A DNA stretch of 64,000 nt from Scedosporium boydii (Eukaryota > Ascomycota > Sordariomycetes > Microascales > Microascaceae), in assembly GCA_002221725.1 (NCBI GenBank), contig NJFT01000018.1, positions 186,001 to 250,000 on the forward strand, read 5' to 3'. The position numbers and the translations under genes were made by a program. This document shows, one piece after another, positions 1-12,148 of this stretch. Position 1 is the stretch's first letter; every line of letters starts with the position of its first letter. A model generated the notes under the pieces. It worked only from the letters and a program-made list of their open reading frames with translations. It had not been told where the DNA came from and made no database searches.

Positions 1-1092
1 TGGGTTCGGGTCGGTCTGCTGATCAAGGTTGGCGAGAGTATGGTTCACGCCACGATGTCCGGCCTCTATAAACAAGCAGAATTATGAATTAGTATTCATT
101 CCTCACGCTGGGGCGCAAACAGAGAACCAAGAGCAGGAAGGTTAAGTTATCTTACCGTCAGCACGGATGTATCGTGTCAACCAAAGCATCGTTCGCCTGT
201 CTTCGGGAATGTTCCAGTAGTCGACAGCAATGTCAGGAATGGGAAACTTGGGATCAGACCAGCCCTCGATCTGGCCGTTGGCAATCTCGCGCTCCAGTCT
301 CGAATAAGTGTGGATGGCCTCCTCTTCGACGTAACCAACGAAACGATGGAAGAAGCTGGGCGAGATCCAACGGGCGACGAAGCAAATGTTGAAGAAGACG
401 CCCTGGGCACCGATAAAGATCAGCCTCAGCAACCAACCGGGCTCGGCCAGGTTCATCCATGTGAGGAGATGCATTCTTTCGTTGGTGGCTTCCTCAAGAA
501 GTGTCTTGATCCAGCCTTGGTCACGGGCTCCTCGTCGAAGGGAGCGTAGATGTCGGTGGACGGCTGCAACCATTCCGGGGACAGCTGCTATACTTTCGAG
601 GAAAAGAATACGCGTGTTCTGCTCGCGGTAAATCCCGAATTAGCTCTTGGACTGATAATAGTGAAACATTTCCTGATCATGGGTGAATGTACGTACGTAT
701 TGCGCCGTCGTTAGCGGCTTCTTGTCCGTCACACCCGTGGAAAAGTCAACCAATTTCCTCGCTCCCCTCACGAGCCTCCATGCCAGGGAATCTGCAAGGG
801 TCTCTGGCTCTCGGTGTCCCACCTCGACTCCGAGAAGTTCGTTGTCCGTATAAACTGGACCAGGGAAAATGGGCTTCGTGTGACGAGTGGACGCTAGATC
901 TTTCTTGGGGACCTTGTCCTTGATAATGGCGAACAGGGCCATATTCCTCGTCTGGCTGGGGAAATCATGGTGGGCTCCGAGAAGCGGTCGGCTGGCGAGA
1001 AGGAGGGGAGCCGGGCTCATGGAAATGGTCTTGGCGATTTGGCCGATTTGCCTTGCAGAGCAGAGGCGAGCATTAGCTCTTGTGGCCAACAT
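1..1092 (-). CDS. AOX: Alternative oxidase, mitochondrial (3' end beyond window)
   Basis: Cyanide-resistant ubiquinol oxidase of the inner mitochondrial membrane; it passes electrons from ubiquinol to oxygen without pumping protons. Exons read 1092-697, 618-156 and 65-1 (then off the window). The start ATG is at 1092 and the arginine-rich N-terminus suits a mitochondrial presequence. All four diiron motifs are visible: LFLES, NERMHL, EEEAIH and, formed across the second splice, [12 protein letters not shown]. An apparent in-frame TAA at 642-640 lies inside the 78-bp intron 619-696 (donor GTACGT, a CTAAT branch-like site, CAG acceptor), so the gene is not broken. Intron 2 is 66-155. The last visible residues, [13 protein letters not shown], match the family C-terminus, so only a short stretch is missing. 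Family assignment is firm; the regulation is not visible. Confidence 0.95.
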
Positions 1093-4000
1093 GGTGAAAG
1101 AGTGTTGAGGTATCGTTGATGGATATCAGGGACGGTTGATTTGAGAATATAGTTGTGGGAGTGGCCACGGCGGGCTGGAATAGGACGGGGAGGGTGGCCT
1201 TTTAAGTGTTTCTTGGAGGCTGAAATGGATGTAAGTGAGATTGTGATGGTGACAAGGTCACGTATAGAAATGTAAGAATGTAAGATGGGGCTGAGTCCCT
1301 GTCAAGATGTTGGTGTAAGTAGTTTATGATACTGGACAGTATCCGTCTTGATTTGCGAATATCGATATTCCACAGGCTACGAGGTCCGACTCCTTGCAAG
1401 TTCTGTCTCATTTATATATTATGCGAAAAGTATCTAGGGATAGGAGTCGGCGACCATGAGCCCCCGTAAATTTGGCTGTCGGCGTTTACATTTCCCCCAA
1501 AGGCATGGATACTTCCAAGGTTCGTTGCTCGTATCGCTCAAAGTGTAAATCTTGATTTGAGGCTCTAAGGCTGAGTGGAGCCTGATGCTTGTGCTGGGCC
1601 TTCACATTGGCCCTGTTCGGGAAGTTTCGGAAGGGGGATTTACTCGAACCAGAATCAATCTCCTCAGCTGACCAAAACCTCACTGAGCCTTCACGGACTC
1701 TCCTTTTGCCTCACAATGCTGGAAAAAAAAACGTGCTCAGTGTTAATCACTGGAAATCGCCCATCATCCAACTTGTTTTCATTGGCATTAGTCATTTTAC
1801 GGGGCTTGACCGACGGAGAGTTGTATTTTTGATTTTGCTCGCCAATATTTTTGCTTCTTGAAAGCATCAAGTGGAGATTTTTTTTCATTCATGGGTCCCT
1901 GGCTCCCGCTTCGCAATCCTCGCATCCCCTATTTGGATAATATTGTAACTCCACGTACACCTTGAAGACCACAGAGCCCCATTATTTTGGAAGCGTAGGG
2001 ACGCGATTTTTTTTTTCTTCTTCTTTTTTACGGGGAAGGAAACAGAAGACAGTTGAGATTGCCACCTAGCAACAAGAAGATGGATCAAATATTTTCGGTA
2101 ACGCCCGAGTCCCTTGATGGCTTGTGGATTACTTCGCCTTAGAAACGGCGGAGGGCACCTGACGTCACTGATTGATTTTTCTCCGGTTCTTCTCGGGGGG
2201 GCGTTGGACCCACTTCTCCGGGTCCGCACGTTTTTGTTCCGTGACTCACTAACTGGAGGAAGGATCGACAAGAAGAAAACGCCAAACTATCTCATATTCC
2301 CTCGGAGCCTATCGATATCTTCTTAGAGCCCTCCGGCGGAGCGGTCTTGTCCGGCAGTCGGCGAGGTCGGCCAAATCATGCATTCATGGACATAACCTGA
2401 CTTCGACAAACGCTGGTTACCCCCACTGTTCAGGTCTGTATGGCCGCTCTGCCGGCCAGGACAGCTAAGCGAGATGTTCATATGCCCTCGGAAAAACCTT
2501 GAAGGGCCCGCTCCTGATATGATTTGATGAGATCCACAACCCGAGATGCCGTCCCTGAACTTTATCTAGACTAGGTTCGACGGGGGAAAGGTTTCGTGTC
2601 CAAGCTTGGGGGGCGAGCCGTTTCTTCGAATAGCGTTCCAGATAAGAATTTTTCATCGTTCCCCTCGTGGCCAGCAGTCACTACGAAATAGATGGTCGCA
2701 ATGTGTTTTTCATGGCGGCAGGGGGGAGGCGGGAAGAAGGGGCGGTTTGAGATGTCAATGCATCGAGCCCAACCAGAGCATATACGTCATTTTCCATGCC
2801 CACGACTGCAGTTCGTGGGCAGTGGCTTGCACGTCAAAATCTATGAAGCATGAAATCGGGATATTATCATGCATGGCCCTATGACTTTTTCGCGTGGCCG
2901 TGGTAGAAAATTAAAAGCATTCACTCATTCCTCCTTGGGCGACAATCATGTACCTCGTCCATACAAGTGGTACATTAAATCCGAAGTACTCCCTATTCTG
3001 TGGCGTTGGATCGGACTCTCGCCCGAGAGCCGCAGCTCCGGACCAGAACGGAGAATGGAGGATGGAGAATGGAGAATGCCCTTTACAGCACGGGGTATCG
3101 GAGTGAGGTCAGTGCTCTGGGCTAGTACGCGTACGGAGTACTAGCGAGCTCCACTATCACGATTGTCTATCGATCAATATTCCCGATAATCTGGCTCGTT
3201 TTGCCCGTCACCACTGAAGCATCACAACTCGAGTCCTGACATGGGCCTTATTGTCAGATCTGTAATTTCAACCTTTTGTCGACAGGGAACCCTCGGTGTG
3301 TCAAGACTGCCAACCAATATGCGCAGGGATCGGCCCTGCTATGATAGAGATTATATATGATGTAGGGACGGGTCGGGAAGTCCTCCCGGCTGGCGGCAAA
3401 GCAACTGAACCAACATTTATTTCCAACCGAAGTCCCTTTTTGTTTTTCCAGATCCTGCATTTGCCACTTGCCGTGTTATGGAACTTTTACGTGAACCTCT
3501 GTCCATGGTTTTGTGAAACTCCTGCATGCAGAAAGTCGAGCCATCCTTTGGTCGCTGTGTAACGACAGACCCAAAATTCTCGCGGGCTTCCATCCGGAAA
3601 TCAAACGAGAATCGAGCCGTCTAGCCAGGCACGGCTGCTCCATTCGCCCCTACTTGAAGGCTTAAATACCTCGTACCTGGATTCATCTCGAGCGTGGCTT
3701 GCTGAGAGGCGCCTCTTCAGGCAAGAGCTGAATCGCCACTCCAGCCATCGAAAGTAGGAGTATTATTCAGTTGCTGCCATTCCTAGTTTGCACTCGTCCC
3801 CCCAGCTTCCAGCTTCGGAGATAATAAATCATTGGATCGCTCGATCCAGAATTCCAGGGAGGAGCGGAGCAAATTGTGTTAGTTTTCCCGTCTAGCCTCG
3901 CGGATGTATTTGACACCATCCGCCTACGATCAGCCGCTCCGTCCGTGCCCTCATCTATCGCGAACCAACAGGAGGACTACCGACGCAAGGCCTGTGTGGC

Positions 4001-4332
4001 CCTGTGCATGATTGCCATGTCTGAGCGAGAAATTGCGGGGGCGGAGTCCACCGATAATTGAATAATGGTAACGGGCTGCAGGAGGGAGAAAAGAAACGCG
4101 CGTAAGAGTACGCTTGCTTTTGTTAATGGCTTGTCTGGCCTAGAGGAGCGAGATCTAAGCGGGAAGGGGGGCGTTCGACGCCTTAAGGCCTGCATGTCCT
4201 CCACATCCCGAATGTGCGATCGATCGGCTTGTTTCCCACCTCCTTCAGCTCTTACTCCGTACATGGCCTCGGACGAACTCGTCTCTTCCTGAGATTCCGC
4301 TGTCGAACCGCAGACCTGGATAAACCTCGTTG
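1093..4332. other. Intergenic, no supported gene
   Basis: 3.2 kb between the oxidase start and the rhodopsin-domain gene start, so it should hold both promoters (divergent). All open frames are short and unrecognisable. Visible structure is limited to a short imperfect GGAGAAT/GGAGGAT repeat at 3051-3078 and two related 9-bp words, TACGGAGTA (3132-3140) and TACTCCGTA (4253-4261). Confidence 0.6.
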
Positions 4333-5832
4333 ATGTCCCTGTTGGATCGCGACATGGCAGGCGAAACGAATGGCCCAACACTGCTGGCAGCTAGTTGGGT
4401 TCTCACCATCCTAGCGTTTATTCTATTAGCCCTTAGGTTCTACTGTAAACTCAGCCGCGGACGGCCCCTTTGGTGGGACGACTACACGTTGTCGGTTTCT
4501 TGGGTACGCACCTTTGTCAATGCATCGTCCCTAATGTTCTTCTCAAATTAGAAAGAATAGCGCACACATCGCTTTAGAGCGCGTGCTTACTGACATGTCG
4601 GGCTCGTAGATATGCCTCTTCGGGACGGCCATCGCGGCGACCCTTTCCGTCCACTACGGTCTCGGCAGACGTACCGCAGAACTAATCCAAACCGGACCCG
4701 AAAATCTCACGAAAATCAGCCAACTCAGCATCCCCGGAGGTTTGCTCGTTGTCCTCGCTACGGTATGGAGCAAGACCTCGTTCGCCATCACCGTGATGAG
4801 AATCTGCGACGGGTGGAAGCGGGCGTTCCTCTGGTGCGCCATCATATCCATGAATCTGCTCATGATTACGACCGGGATCTTGCTTGTCGCTGTGTGCCCT
4901 CCCCTGGAAATGCTGGTTATGGCTGCTGGTGGGCCGCAGAAGAAGTGCTTGCCGCCGAAGGTTAATATCGTCTTTGGGACGACGGCGTCTGGTGAGTTTG
5001 GACTTCTTTTTACTAGTTCGGATCGTTGCTTTTCGGATCGTTGCCGCCGTGATATTGAAAGGTGCACTTGAACTTACACCATCGACATAGCATACTCTGG
5101 CGTAATGGATGTTCTCCTGGCAATCCTTCCGTGGTATCTCGTATGGAACTTGCAAATGAAAATCGGCGAGAAGATTGGAGTAGCTCTCGCGATGAGCATG
5201 GGCGTCTTGTAAGTGGTGGTCGGGTCGCGATTCGTTGAAATGAGTCTGGGCGCAAGAACACTGCTGATCCTCAACTAGCGCTGGTGTTACGGCATTCATC
5301 AAGTGCACTTACATCCGGAAATTGGGTAGCGGTGATATTTCCTGTACGGATCCCTTTATTCCTTCCTATTGTCCATCCCAGCAGAAGTTGTACCTGCATT
5401 ATGCTAACGCGATACGATACTCTTCTAGTCGACATTTCCTATCTCATGATCTGGGGAGCCGCGGAGGCTGCGGTGACCATAGTCGCGGCTTCGATTCCCA
5501 TTCTTCGAGTGCTCATCCGCGATGCGACAACTCAATACTACTACGGATCGAGAACCCATACTCAAAGGGGAGTACGCCCCGAAGATGAAAGTGGAATTCT
5601 TGGCTCGGACCACCGAGGGAAGCAATCAATTGCCATACATTCATCCTCTTCGGTGCACCCATCGACTCGTCGCGAAATGGAGAACGACAGCATTGCATCC
5701 TCCGATGATGATAAGACCCGGCCGAACATTCATGGAGGTGGCATCATACGAACGACCCACGTAACGGTTGAGACGAAGAGGATAGGGTCCGAGGGGACCT
5801 CTGATTATGAGCTCGACAATTTACGCGGATGA
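4333..5832 (+). CDS. Fungal rhodopsin-domain (SAT4/PTH11-like) integral membrane protein
   Basis: Seven-helix membrane protein of the fungal rhodopsin-domain group, related to PTH11-type receptors. Exons: 4333-4503, 4610-4991, 5091-5208, 5279-5343, 5429-5832, giving 379 residues. The start chosen is the ATG at 4333; the open frame extends only one non-ATG codon further. Family hallmarks seen: the WWDDYT motif after the first helix, the CLFGTAIAAT helix, the YGLGRR loop, ILPWYLVWNLQMKIGEKIGVALAMSMG, and SYLMIWGAAEAAVTIVAASIPILR as the last helix. The last ~110 residues form a polar, serine-rich cytoplasmic tail. No CFEM domain precedes the helices, so it is the short form. Ligand and signalling role cannot be told from sequence. 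Confidence 0.88.
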
Positions 5833-7959
5833 AAGCTGTAAGATAGTGTTTATGAAGTTTAGCGTAGATGCTTTTGAAAGTGGTGTGCTCTTTTGTCTGG
5901 TTCTGCTCGGCTTCGGTCGAGGGCATTTTGTGCATCAAAGCCTTTAAACCCAACATTGAACTCGTTCTTCTGTCTCATTAGAGGTTGCCTCTTCCCCTCC
6001 GGGCCTTACTTAGCTCTTGTCTGCATGTGAAATTAATTGATGCTCACTGATGGGCACCCATGGGGCTAGCTCCCTGAGGCCAAAGGTATTCACATTCTCT
6101 GTCGGAAAACAGTTCCGGCCTGTTCATGGATTGTGAATCTCGACGACTGAATAATGAAGGTGCCGATGCCCCTTTCTCATCTGTCAGTGCCGAAATTCTG
6201 TATTCCTCAACGAAATTGGGCTGCACCCAAGACGCACTGCACCTACCACTACATCCTTCATAGTGGGCGATTCTATCTTTTGGACCACTGCCCGCAGGTA
6301 ATTTGACTTGTGCCTGCCATGCAAATGCGTGCGACGAGGAGGTATCGTTACTCTCGGGTATGACTTGCATGACCGGTGACAAGGTCTTTCCGGGTCTAAG
6401 CTAAGGCTACTTCGTAGTGGGGTCTCCTTCTCCCACAATTCGAATCCGACCCCGCCATGTTCAAGCTTACGAGGAGTTACTATGGACAAAGTGTTGTTGC
6501 GCCGTCATCAGCATTGGGGTTGAATTCCTGCAATGTCCTTGCCCACTTTGGTCGCAGCACATGTGGTCTTGGTCTCCTGGAGTGATCTCTCCTTCCGATC
6601 GCGTCCAAAACACCCAAGTCCCTGAGATTGTTGGAAGGCTTGGCCGGCAGCCCTCGTTCAAATTTGGAAGCTTTTTGGAACACTCGCGCATGACTAAAAC
6701 ACGGAAAGGACCCTCCGCCTTCCAGTAAAATAAACTAGATAAGATTGAAAGAGCAACGCGCGGCAAAGTCCGTGGGGCCGTTGCCGGCTGCAATAAGAAT
6801 CCTGCCCAACGGGGGTCAGATTGGGCGTGAATGAGGCCATTGGGACCTCTGAGGGACAATGGCGTGTCCGTTTTCACGGATTCATATATACATTGATTTT
6901 ATCATTCCAGCTCAAGCATGGGGCGACGAGCACGAAGTTCAAGTCTTTATGCAAGGCGGGTTCCTACACTACTTCGCAGGCTTTTTAGTCCACGGGACAT
7001 GGCCAAGTACAAACGAATGGATAAGAAACGAAAGATGAGGCATTCCATGCATGGCTATAAGCAGGCAGGGCCTTGGCTTGGCTGTGAGGATTAGAACACT
7101 TGGATTGATGGGAAGCGAATCAAGAAGTAGAGGTAGTCCTCAGGAGGTAGGACTAAAACTATAGAACCCGAGATAACGGGATAATTCTTTGTACATCTCC
7201 TGCGGGTGCCACAAGTTGGTATGGAAATGCGGCAAGAATTCTTTTCCTTTTTTGTTATGGTTGATTTTGTCTACCCGGGAAATCGCGAAACGTGGGTAAT
7301 TTAGCAACGGCTGTTGGGTTCAAACAGGATCAAAGAGTTTCTGGTGTTTTGAGCAAATGTGCGCCAAGTGATAAAGCTGAGCGACATTAGAATTGCATCG
7401 TGCAATAAATTAGGACAAAGAAGTAGAAACGACGTATTAAATAGTGCCTCTTTCCATACTTGTACAGGCTGGCTAATACTTATTCTACTTATTCATTGTT
7501 CATTGTTATAGCCGGAAGCCACGACTGCACTCCAGTGTCCAAGTCTTCGAACCTTTGGGCCGATCTGGAGTGAGTCGATCGATGATTGATGCCTGTGCCG
7601 CCCCAGCCCAGCCCGCCCAAGTCTGGCTTGCTTTTTGCCTTCCCACACCACACAAGCTACGCGACTATTTTAATAATTTTTTCCCCTCGCCCCAAACTCC
7701 CTAACGTTTTAGTCCCCACTGGTGCGATCGAATTTTCTCCCTGTACTTCGTATATTTTCGTCCTCCCCACCCTCACGTCAACTCTCGACTTTAAATCACT
7801 CTCATCGTTTCTCCAGACCGGATCGCAAAGGCTTCCTACGCTTCTCTCGACTCCCCAAACTCCTCCTGTCCTCGTCCTGTCCCGCGCCCGCATATACGTT
7901 GCAGAGATCCAACCCTAACGTCTTTCCCAAAACAACGCAACCACCCATCTTCTGACAAT
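5833..7959. other. Intergenic, no supported gene
   Basis: 2.1 kb between two genes on the same strand; it holds the 3' end of the rhodopsin-domain gene and the promoter and pyrimidine-rich leader of the eIF3j gene. Open frames on both strands near 6044-6877 resemble nothing recognisable and lack clear splice sites. Two copies of the 9-bp word TACTTCGTA lie at 6408-6416 and 7744-7752. Confidence 0.55.
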
Positions 7960-9112
7960 ATGCCTCCCAGGAAGCAGTGGGGTATGTGTCCCTCCCTGTG
8001 TGCAGCATCGCTTCACCTCCCTTGGTCGTTGGAGAACGATGCGACTTCCTTGACCTCCGCTCCCATTCTCTGCTCTTCGTTTCGATTTCCTTGTCTTATC
8101 TAGACCATTTCCACTAACCTCAACTTTGTGTATGCAGACGACGAGGAGTCGGACTCTAGCAGTGCCCCCTCCACCCCGCCTCTCCCCGCCACCCGCCGCG
8201 CGAATAAATTTGACGACGAGGAGGGCGAAGACAGCGATGTAGGTTGCACCCTTATTCCCTTTGCGTTATTTTAGCGGTTGTATGGCGCTAGGTGTCACCG
8301 AGACACTCGCTGACTTTTTATGTGCTTAGGTCCTTGACGACTGGGATGCCGCCGAAGACTCCGAAGTCGAGCGTGAGAAGGAAAAGAAGGCTGCCGAAGC
8401 AAAGGCCAAGGCCGAGGCCGAGGCTGCTGCCAACAAAAAGTCCAAGGCCCAGCGAATCGCCGAACTCAAGGCTCAGCGTGCCGCCGCTCTCGCCGAGGCT
8501 GACGAGTTCGACGACGAGACCGACGCCGAGCGCCGAGCGCGTCTTCGACGTACCGAGAAAGAATCCGATTTGAAGCACGCCGAAGATCTGTTCGGCGATA
8601 TCGGTGTTCCCGCTGGCCGTACCGCGACCAACGCTGGCGCTGCCGTCGTCATCGACAACAAGGACCCTAACAACACCGTCAACCTGAACACTCTGCCCCT
8701 CTTCAACCCCACCACCAAGGCCCAGTTCGAGACTCTGCGCAACACTCTCGTTCCTCTGATCGGTCATCACGCCAAGAAGCCTCACTACACTCTGTTCCTC
8801 CAGGAATTTGCCAAGCAGCTCGCCAAGGAACTTCCCAGCGACCAGGTGAAGAAGATTGCCAGCACCCTTACTGCTCTCAGCAACGAGAAGCTCAGGGAGG
8901 AGAAGGCGGCCGAGAAGGGCGGAAAGAAGAGCAAGGCCCAGAAGACCAAGACTTCTCTTGTGGCCAACCGCCCGAACGAAGTCTTTGCGACTTACGATGA
9001 TGATTTCGGAGAGTAAGACAAGCCCATCCTATCCCCCAAGCCGTACCATATTTTATTGGTGATCTGGAACTTGGTACTAACGAACCCTACTTCCAGTGAT
9101 GATTTCATGTGA
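7960..9112 (+). CDS. HCR1: Eukaryotic translation initiation factor 3 subunit J
   Basis: eIF3j, the loosely bound eIF3 subunit that helps 40S ribosome binding and, in yeast, termination and rRNA processing. Exons: 7960-7981, 8138-8238, 8330-9012, 9097-9112, giving 273 residues, the usual size. The N-terminus MPPRKQWDDEESDSS leads to an acidic segment with VLDDWDAAEDSE, then a charged Ala/Lys/Glu coiled-coil stretch, the conserved ERRARLRRTEKESDLKHAEDLFG block, and the helical core FETLRNTLVPLI to LPSDQVKKIAS. The C-terminus is rebuilt across the last intron as YDDDFGDDDFM, the family ending; the final exon is only 16 bases. The symbol follows the yeast orthologue. Confidence 0.95.
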
Positions 9113-9755
9113 AGAGAGTCTTCAAATGTGCATGGTTGATGGAAGTTATGATATAGAAAGTGGTTGCGCGAGGCCTAGAAGCTCGTCAAGTGCCTGAGCG
9201 GCACAACCACGCCGCCAGATTCTTCTCTCCAACGGTTTATCGCCGAGTCGCTCTGATCGACAGAGATCGACGGTGGTCGTATCACGAAGTGGTGTCGGGG
9301 TGTGGTGGAAGGGCCAAGACGCCTCTCCACTGCACCCCAGGCGCCGAGATCGCCACTGCCGGTGTGCTGAATCGGTCAGTAGAGGATCGAGGCGGGGCCC
9401 GTCCCCCTGGATGGGGATGATACATTCTTGGGAGAGGAGAGGGGAAAAGTCAAGTCGTGGGAAGCATTAATAAATCAATGATCGGCGTTAGTGCGCTAGA
9501 TCCTAGGTCTTCTTACAGACTATTCGGCAAAGTTGTCGCTGCTGTTGTTAGTGTTGGTTGTTATGGTGGATTTATCTTCTTCTTTTTTTCTTCTCCCTCT
9601 TCGTCTTCATCAAGATTCAAGAATGCTTCTTAGATTGCTTCTTTTTACAGTATTAAAATCGGGTTATACATCATTGGAAATGTCTGCGCTGCCCAATGAA
9701 AAGAATATGTACGTATGCTATCACTGATGTGACGTCCCAGTCTCCCTTCTCTTCA
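9113..9755. other. Intergenic between convergent genes
   Basis: 643 bp holding the 3' untranslated regions of the eIF3j gene and of the GH5 gene on the opposite strand. T-rich stretches at 9580-9600 and 9630-9650. No gene seen. Confidence 0.6.
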
Positions 9756-11149
9756 TTACTCGAGCTCCTCGAGTGGACAGGGAATGGTTGGCAGGTCTTC
9801 GTCGATGCTTATATCCTCTACTCGACTCATCTTGGTGAAGTGCTTTCGGATGAGCTTGATCCTGCTATTGGTTAATTCCGAATTCGTGGGGTCGCCGTAC
9901 TTCATGGTAAACCCGTCGTCATGCTCAACCCAGTCCTAATACCGGGAATCCCCCAACTAGTTAGCTGGGAGTTTAAAATCAAACACATCCAAGGAAGGAA
10001 AAAAACTAACTAAAAGATGGAAAGAAGAAGAACTCACATTGCAATCAGGGAAATTCCGTCCGAACAAGCTCCAAAAGGTATCCCCAATAACACTATCACT
10101 CTCCTCAATGACCTTGAAGAACTCCGGAAGCGGATCACCCCCAGCGCCGGGATCATTCCCGCCCACCCATCCATACTCGCCCACGAACAAAGGCCGATCC
10201 GCAGCCTCAAGCTTCGCAATATCACCCTTTAACTTACCCACATCAACGGGGTAGAAGTGGTCCGAAAAGATGTCAACCTCATCGACCTCAAAGTGCGTAA
10301 CGTTAACGCCATAGGTACCGTCGACAAACAACTTCTCGGGCGCCAGGTCCTTAACGTGGCGAGCGATTTCGCGGACCCAGTGGGCCGGGCAGTTCATGTC
10401 GCCCCACTCGGGCCCGAGGAGCTCGTTGCCGGACTCGATGGCGAAGATGGTGGGGTCCTCGGCGAGGGTGAGGTTCGTGAGGGGGTTGAGGTGGGTGAGG
10501 AGGGTGGTGACGTAGGATTTGAAGGCGGCGACGATGGTCGGGTCGTCGTAGAAGGCCATCATGGCGGGGTTGCGGGAGTCTTTGGCTTGGGAGAGGTCGT
10601 GGCCTGCCCAGCGGAGGAAGTCGAATTTTCCGCCGTGGTAGTAGTCCTGTGAGGGTGAGGCAAGTCTTGTTAGTCTCGGATATCTATGCGCTTTCTTCTC
10701 GGTGTGTTTATACATACGTAGTTGTCTACGAGTGGAACCATAAGCCTGATACCATGCTCCCTCGCCTGATAAACAGCCCAATCAATAGACTCCCAAGCCT
10801 CATCATTTACCACCCCAGCTTCGGGCATAAGGCTCAGCGGCGACCCCGTGTTAGACCCCAAAGTGTGCGCGCGGATCATAGTTCCTCCTAGGGCCTTGAC
10901 GATGCGCATCACCTCGGTCACGCGGTCCGGATGGGGGTAGCTGATCTTCTTCGGCGCATAGAACGGCTCGCCCTCGGGCGGCACGACGTTCTCGTCGAGG
11001 GCGATCCAGTAGACGTTGGGACCGACGGCTTTCCAATCTGTGCCGTTGAGGTAGAGGCGGGTGGATGTGCGGGTGATGGGGAGGTCGCGGAGGTCGTCGC
11101 TAGCTGCGAGAGCTAGGGTCGAGAGGGTGAGGGTCACGGTTAGCTTCAT
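9756..11149 (-). CDS. Secreted glycoside hydrolase family 5 (mannanase-like)
   Basis: Retaining GH5 glycosidase, most like fungal proteins annotated as mannan endo-1,4-beta-mannosidase; it would cut plant cell-wall beta-mannan outside the cell. Exons (descending): 11149-10718, 10646-10038, 9935-9756, giving 406 residues. The N-terminus MKLTVTLTLSTLALAAS is a typical signal peptide. GH5 landmarks: the strand/loop AVGPNVYWIA, GGTMIRAHTLG, the acid/base glutamate in IESGNELLGPEWG, the DHFYP strand, and the nucleophile glutamate in FVGEYGW followed by FWSLFGRN. Intron 1 has donor GTATGT, a GACTAAC branch site and CACAG acceptor. Substrate cannot be fixed within GH5 by eye. It diverges from the PER1-type gene, sharing about 1 kb of upstream DNA. 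Confidence 0.87.
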
Positions 11150-12148
11150 TTTCGCGCTGGGTTCTCTCTTTCTCTTTTTCTTTTCCCTTCTTCTTTTTAT
11201 TGCGGGAAAGGGCCCGAGGACATGGTGATGTTGAGCACATTGGGGGCAGAGGGCCTTTAAAAGAGGCTCGATTGTAAATATAGACGGCGATGCCAAGTTC
11301 GTTTATGTGCGTTCCGTTAACAGGGAACAATACTAATCCCCCCGCCCATCATTTACAGGATGTTAAAATCTCCCGAGAGAAGATTGAAAGGACTAGGAGT
11401 GTGGTATAAGCCGAATTACCGCGTCCACTCTGAGAGGTAGACCGGGCGGCCGGACTCCGCGGTACCGCATAGAGTGGCAGCTTGGACGCGGAACAGGGCT
11501 CTCCGAGGAGCTCCATTGAGAAATCAGCACGATGGAGGGGAAAAAAAACACATAATTCCATCGGATTTATTTGAATATTTTAAATAGATAATACTGGCCC
11601 TCGCAGTTTAACGACGATCCGGAGAAGTGGGTTGAATTGGGGATTGTCGTCCTCAGCTTGCTCAGCTCAGCTCAGCTCAGCTCAACTGCGGATTAGGCGA
11701 GGCGACGCTAGGTTAACGGCTGTTTGGCTGCCATGCCAGCACCGGTGGTATTGCAAACAGAGCAAGGAAATTGAAGGGGCAGTCGATCAGCAGAATCGTG
11801 CTATTTTATTGATTTTATGGCTGGGGAACCTTGATGTCTCGTTGCTGTTATCACGTTGGATTTGGGCAAATGGAGAAGCGAGCAATTTCGAGGTACTTTG
11901 TACCTGTGTACCTGTCAAGGATTACATATTCCATAGAACTGGGGTAAACCTATTATTAGTGTCAATGTACCTGTGTACCTCAGTACAAACTGGTTCGTCC
12001 AGCTGTTTTTTCGGTCGGGGAATTACTTCATAGCTTCACTGCTCCTTCACCCACCGATCTCTCCCATCCCTCTCCGCCGGAACCTGCCACGATCCCACAG
12101 CCCGGTCCCGGTCTTACTCGCTTCATTACTTCCGGGATAAATGTTATA
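11150..12148. other. Divergent promoter region
   Basis: 1 kb between the starts of the GH5 gene (-) and the PER1-type gene (+), so it must carry both promoters. Contents: a CTCAG pentanucleotide repeat at 11661-11684 and two blocks of TGTACCTGTGTACCT-like sequence near 11900 and 11970. No gene seen. Confidence 0.6.
11661..11684. repeat. CTCAG pentanucleotide microsatellite
   Basis: Four perfect and one imperfect head-to-tail CTCAG units, in the divergent promoter between the GH5 and PER1-type genes. Nothing indicates function. Confidence 0.85.

Noticed and set aside
640..642. Apparent premature stop making the alternative oxidase a pseudogene
   Set aside because: The codon falls inside a canonical 78-bp intron whose removal restores [15 protein letters not shown].
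3977..4381. 134-codon minus-strand frame upstream of the rhodopsin-domain gene
   Set aside because: It overlaps the first exon of a well-supported gene in antisense and has no domain.
6044..6877. Overlapping minus-strand frames of about 100-136 codons
   Set aside because: Unrelated short frames with no splice sites linking them and no recognisable protein features.
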